DNA of 64,000 bases from Hysterangium stoloniferum (Eukaryota; Basidiomycota; Agaricomycetes; Hysterangiales; Hysterangiaceae). The notes below the pieces were generated by a model. The model saw only the letters and a list, made by a program, of their open reading frames with translations. It had not been told where the DNA came from and did not search any database. Position numbers and translations under genes: made by a program. The stretch's first letter is position 1; every line of letters begins with the position of its first letter. Below are positions 63,221 through 64,000 of the stretch, piece after piece. Where the stretch lies: assembly GCA_015178975.1 (NCBI GenBank), contig WHVD01000030.1, positions 620,001 to 684,000 of the forward strand. Direction: 5' to 3'.

Positions 63221-64000
63221 TTATTCATCTACATTGATGGGGCTGTGTTTTTTCCCCACCTCCTCAGCCATCCCCTCAGGGAGCTCCACAACCTCCATGG
63301 GAACCTCATCCTCACTTGACCTGGCATCCTCGGAACTCCCAACTTGCAGCTCTTCATACACATAGCCACCATACTCTGCCAGGAACTTCCAAAACTCCTC
63401 ACAGAGTCCACAAAGTTTCTTTGCCACCACAATTTGGACTTTGTTGCTCTTCCGGAGCAACTCATTTTGGGCCTCTATGCCCTTGGCGATCCACCCCAAA
63501 ACCTCATCCAACCCAGAAATCCTGTCTGACCTGCTAATGTCCCACACCCCGGACCCCATGGCCTGCTCATGGACCAATGAGCACTTCGCTTTGAGGTGTG
63601 TGCACTGGTAGCAGCCCGGACCCCACCCGGACTTTTTGTTGCATTCAGTGTTCTGGTCATTACAACTGGAACACCACGGGTCGTTCTGTGTTGGTAGGCA
63701 GACTGGTGCCACCTTCTTTGCCTTCTGTTGATATGGTTAGTTCCATGGTACTCCCATGGACCCGAGGCTTACCTTTTGGAGGCTCTCTGGCTCCCCCTCG
63801 GACTCTGACTCAACCTCTGTTGCCTTGTGCTGAAAGCACCAAGTCAGTTGAAATTGACAAGTTGAATTAAGGGACTTACTTTTCCCATGACAACCGTGGC
63901 CCTCTCCGCAGCCACCCAGGCTTTCTCCACAGCTACCCGGGCTTTCTCCACAGCTACCCGGGCTTTCTCCACAGCTACCCAGGCTTTCTCCACAGCTACC
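63221..64000 (-). CDS. Opposite-strand accessory gene of element 3 (partial at the window edge)
   Basis: On the minus strand, the segment 63712-63221 encodes CSSC...C...CYQC...C with spacing C-x2-C-x6-C-x9-C-x2-C-x6-C, then a helical region (DEVLGWIAKGIEAQNELLRK) and an acidic end, nearly the same as element 2. Upstream, beyond probable introns, 64000-63890 encodes the coiled-coil part. There it contains 24-bp direct repeats (8-residue units of the VAVEKAR type) absent from element 2. The start lies outside the window. Confidence 0.6.

Larger units (their letters stand above)
59950..64000 (+). mobile_element. Ty3/gypsy chromodomain element, truncated (element 3)
   Basis: A relative of element 2 in plus orientation. 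It lacks the 5' LTR and the start of gag. It retains the end of the gag capsid region, a CCHC knuckle (CLLCGKPGHRVPDC near 60400), protease (LIDSGLTHCFLD), reverse transcriptase (YLDDILIYS near 61840) and part of RNase H/integrase. At 62798 the pol sequence stops at an LTR-B fragment. Element sequence resumes near 63087 past the missing pol 3' part, then shows the opposite-strand accessory gene up to the window edge. It is broken in several places and deleted in part. Confidence 0.9.

Overview
This is nuclear DNA of a filamentous basidiomycete, most likely an Agaricomycete. The evidence is short GT-AG introns of about 50-70 bp with CTAAT-type branch sites, a NACHT-WD40 gene with the Agaricomycete C-terminal signature, a Plavaka-type transposase remnant, and chromodomain Ty3/gypsy elements. 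About half of the window is mobile DNA and its relics. The genes lie in two islands between nested repeats.

Layout. 0-5 kb: the 3' end of a chromodomain Ty3/gypsy element (element 1) sits inside an older LTR of a second family (LTR-B, with an 8 x 24-bp minisatellite), followed by a small copia-like LTR. 7-15 kb: a gene island with an HNH-nuclease-family gene (five exons), a large Zn(II)2Cys6 protein gene on the minus strand, and a cytidine deaminase gene divergent from it. 15-19 kb: short repeats and decayed coding sequence. 19.2-28.6 kb: a complete Ty3/gypsy element on the minus strand (element 2) with 833/837-bp LTRs, a 5-bp target duplication, and an LTR-B copy inserted in it. 29-30.2 kb: a GAPDH relic, a MITE-like repeat, a CTAG-rich repeat and a tiny solo LTR. 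33-39.5 kb: the housekeeping core, squalene synthase (ERG9) convergent with a 13-exon gene joining an RCC2/TD-60-like propeller to a PHD finger. 41.7-50.4 kb: a small nuclear-type hypothetical gene, a decayed copy and an intact copy of an undescribed 504-aa family, and a Plavaka transposase remnant between them. 51.3-54.5 kb: a NACHT-WD40 pseudogene. 54.5-58 kb: AT-rich relic DNA and LTRs. 58.0-59.6 kb: a Tc1/mariner element. 59.95-64 kb: a third Ty3/gypsy copy (element 3) with an LTR-B fragment in it, running off the right edge.

The most unusual observation is that all three gypsy elements carry, between pol and the 3' LTR, an extra gene on the opposite strand to gag-pol. It encodes a charged coiled-coil region and a six-cysteine cluster spaced like a fungal Zn(II)2Cys6 DNA-binding domain. 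The other strong points are the RCC2-PHD fusion with a 20-nt micro-exon and an 842-bp repeat-filled intron, the 504-aa gene family, and an upstream-LTR motif shared by three LTR families.

Gene models were read by eye from reading frames and splice signals. Exon coordinates given to the base were checked for phase. Those marked approximate were not.
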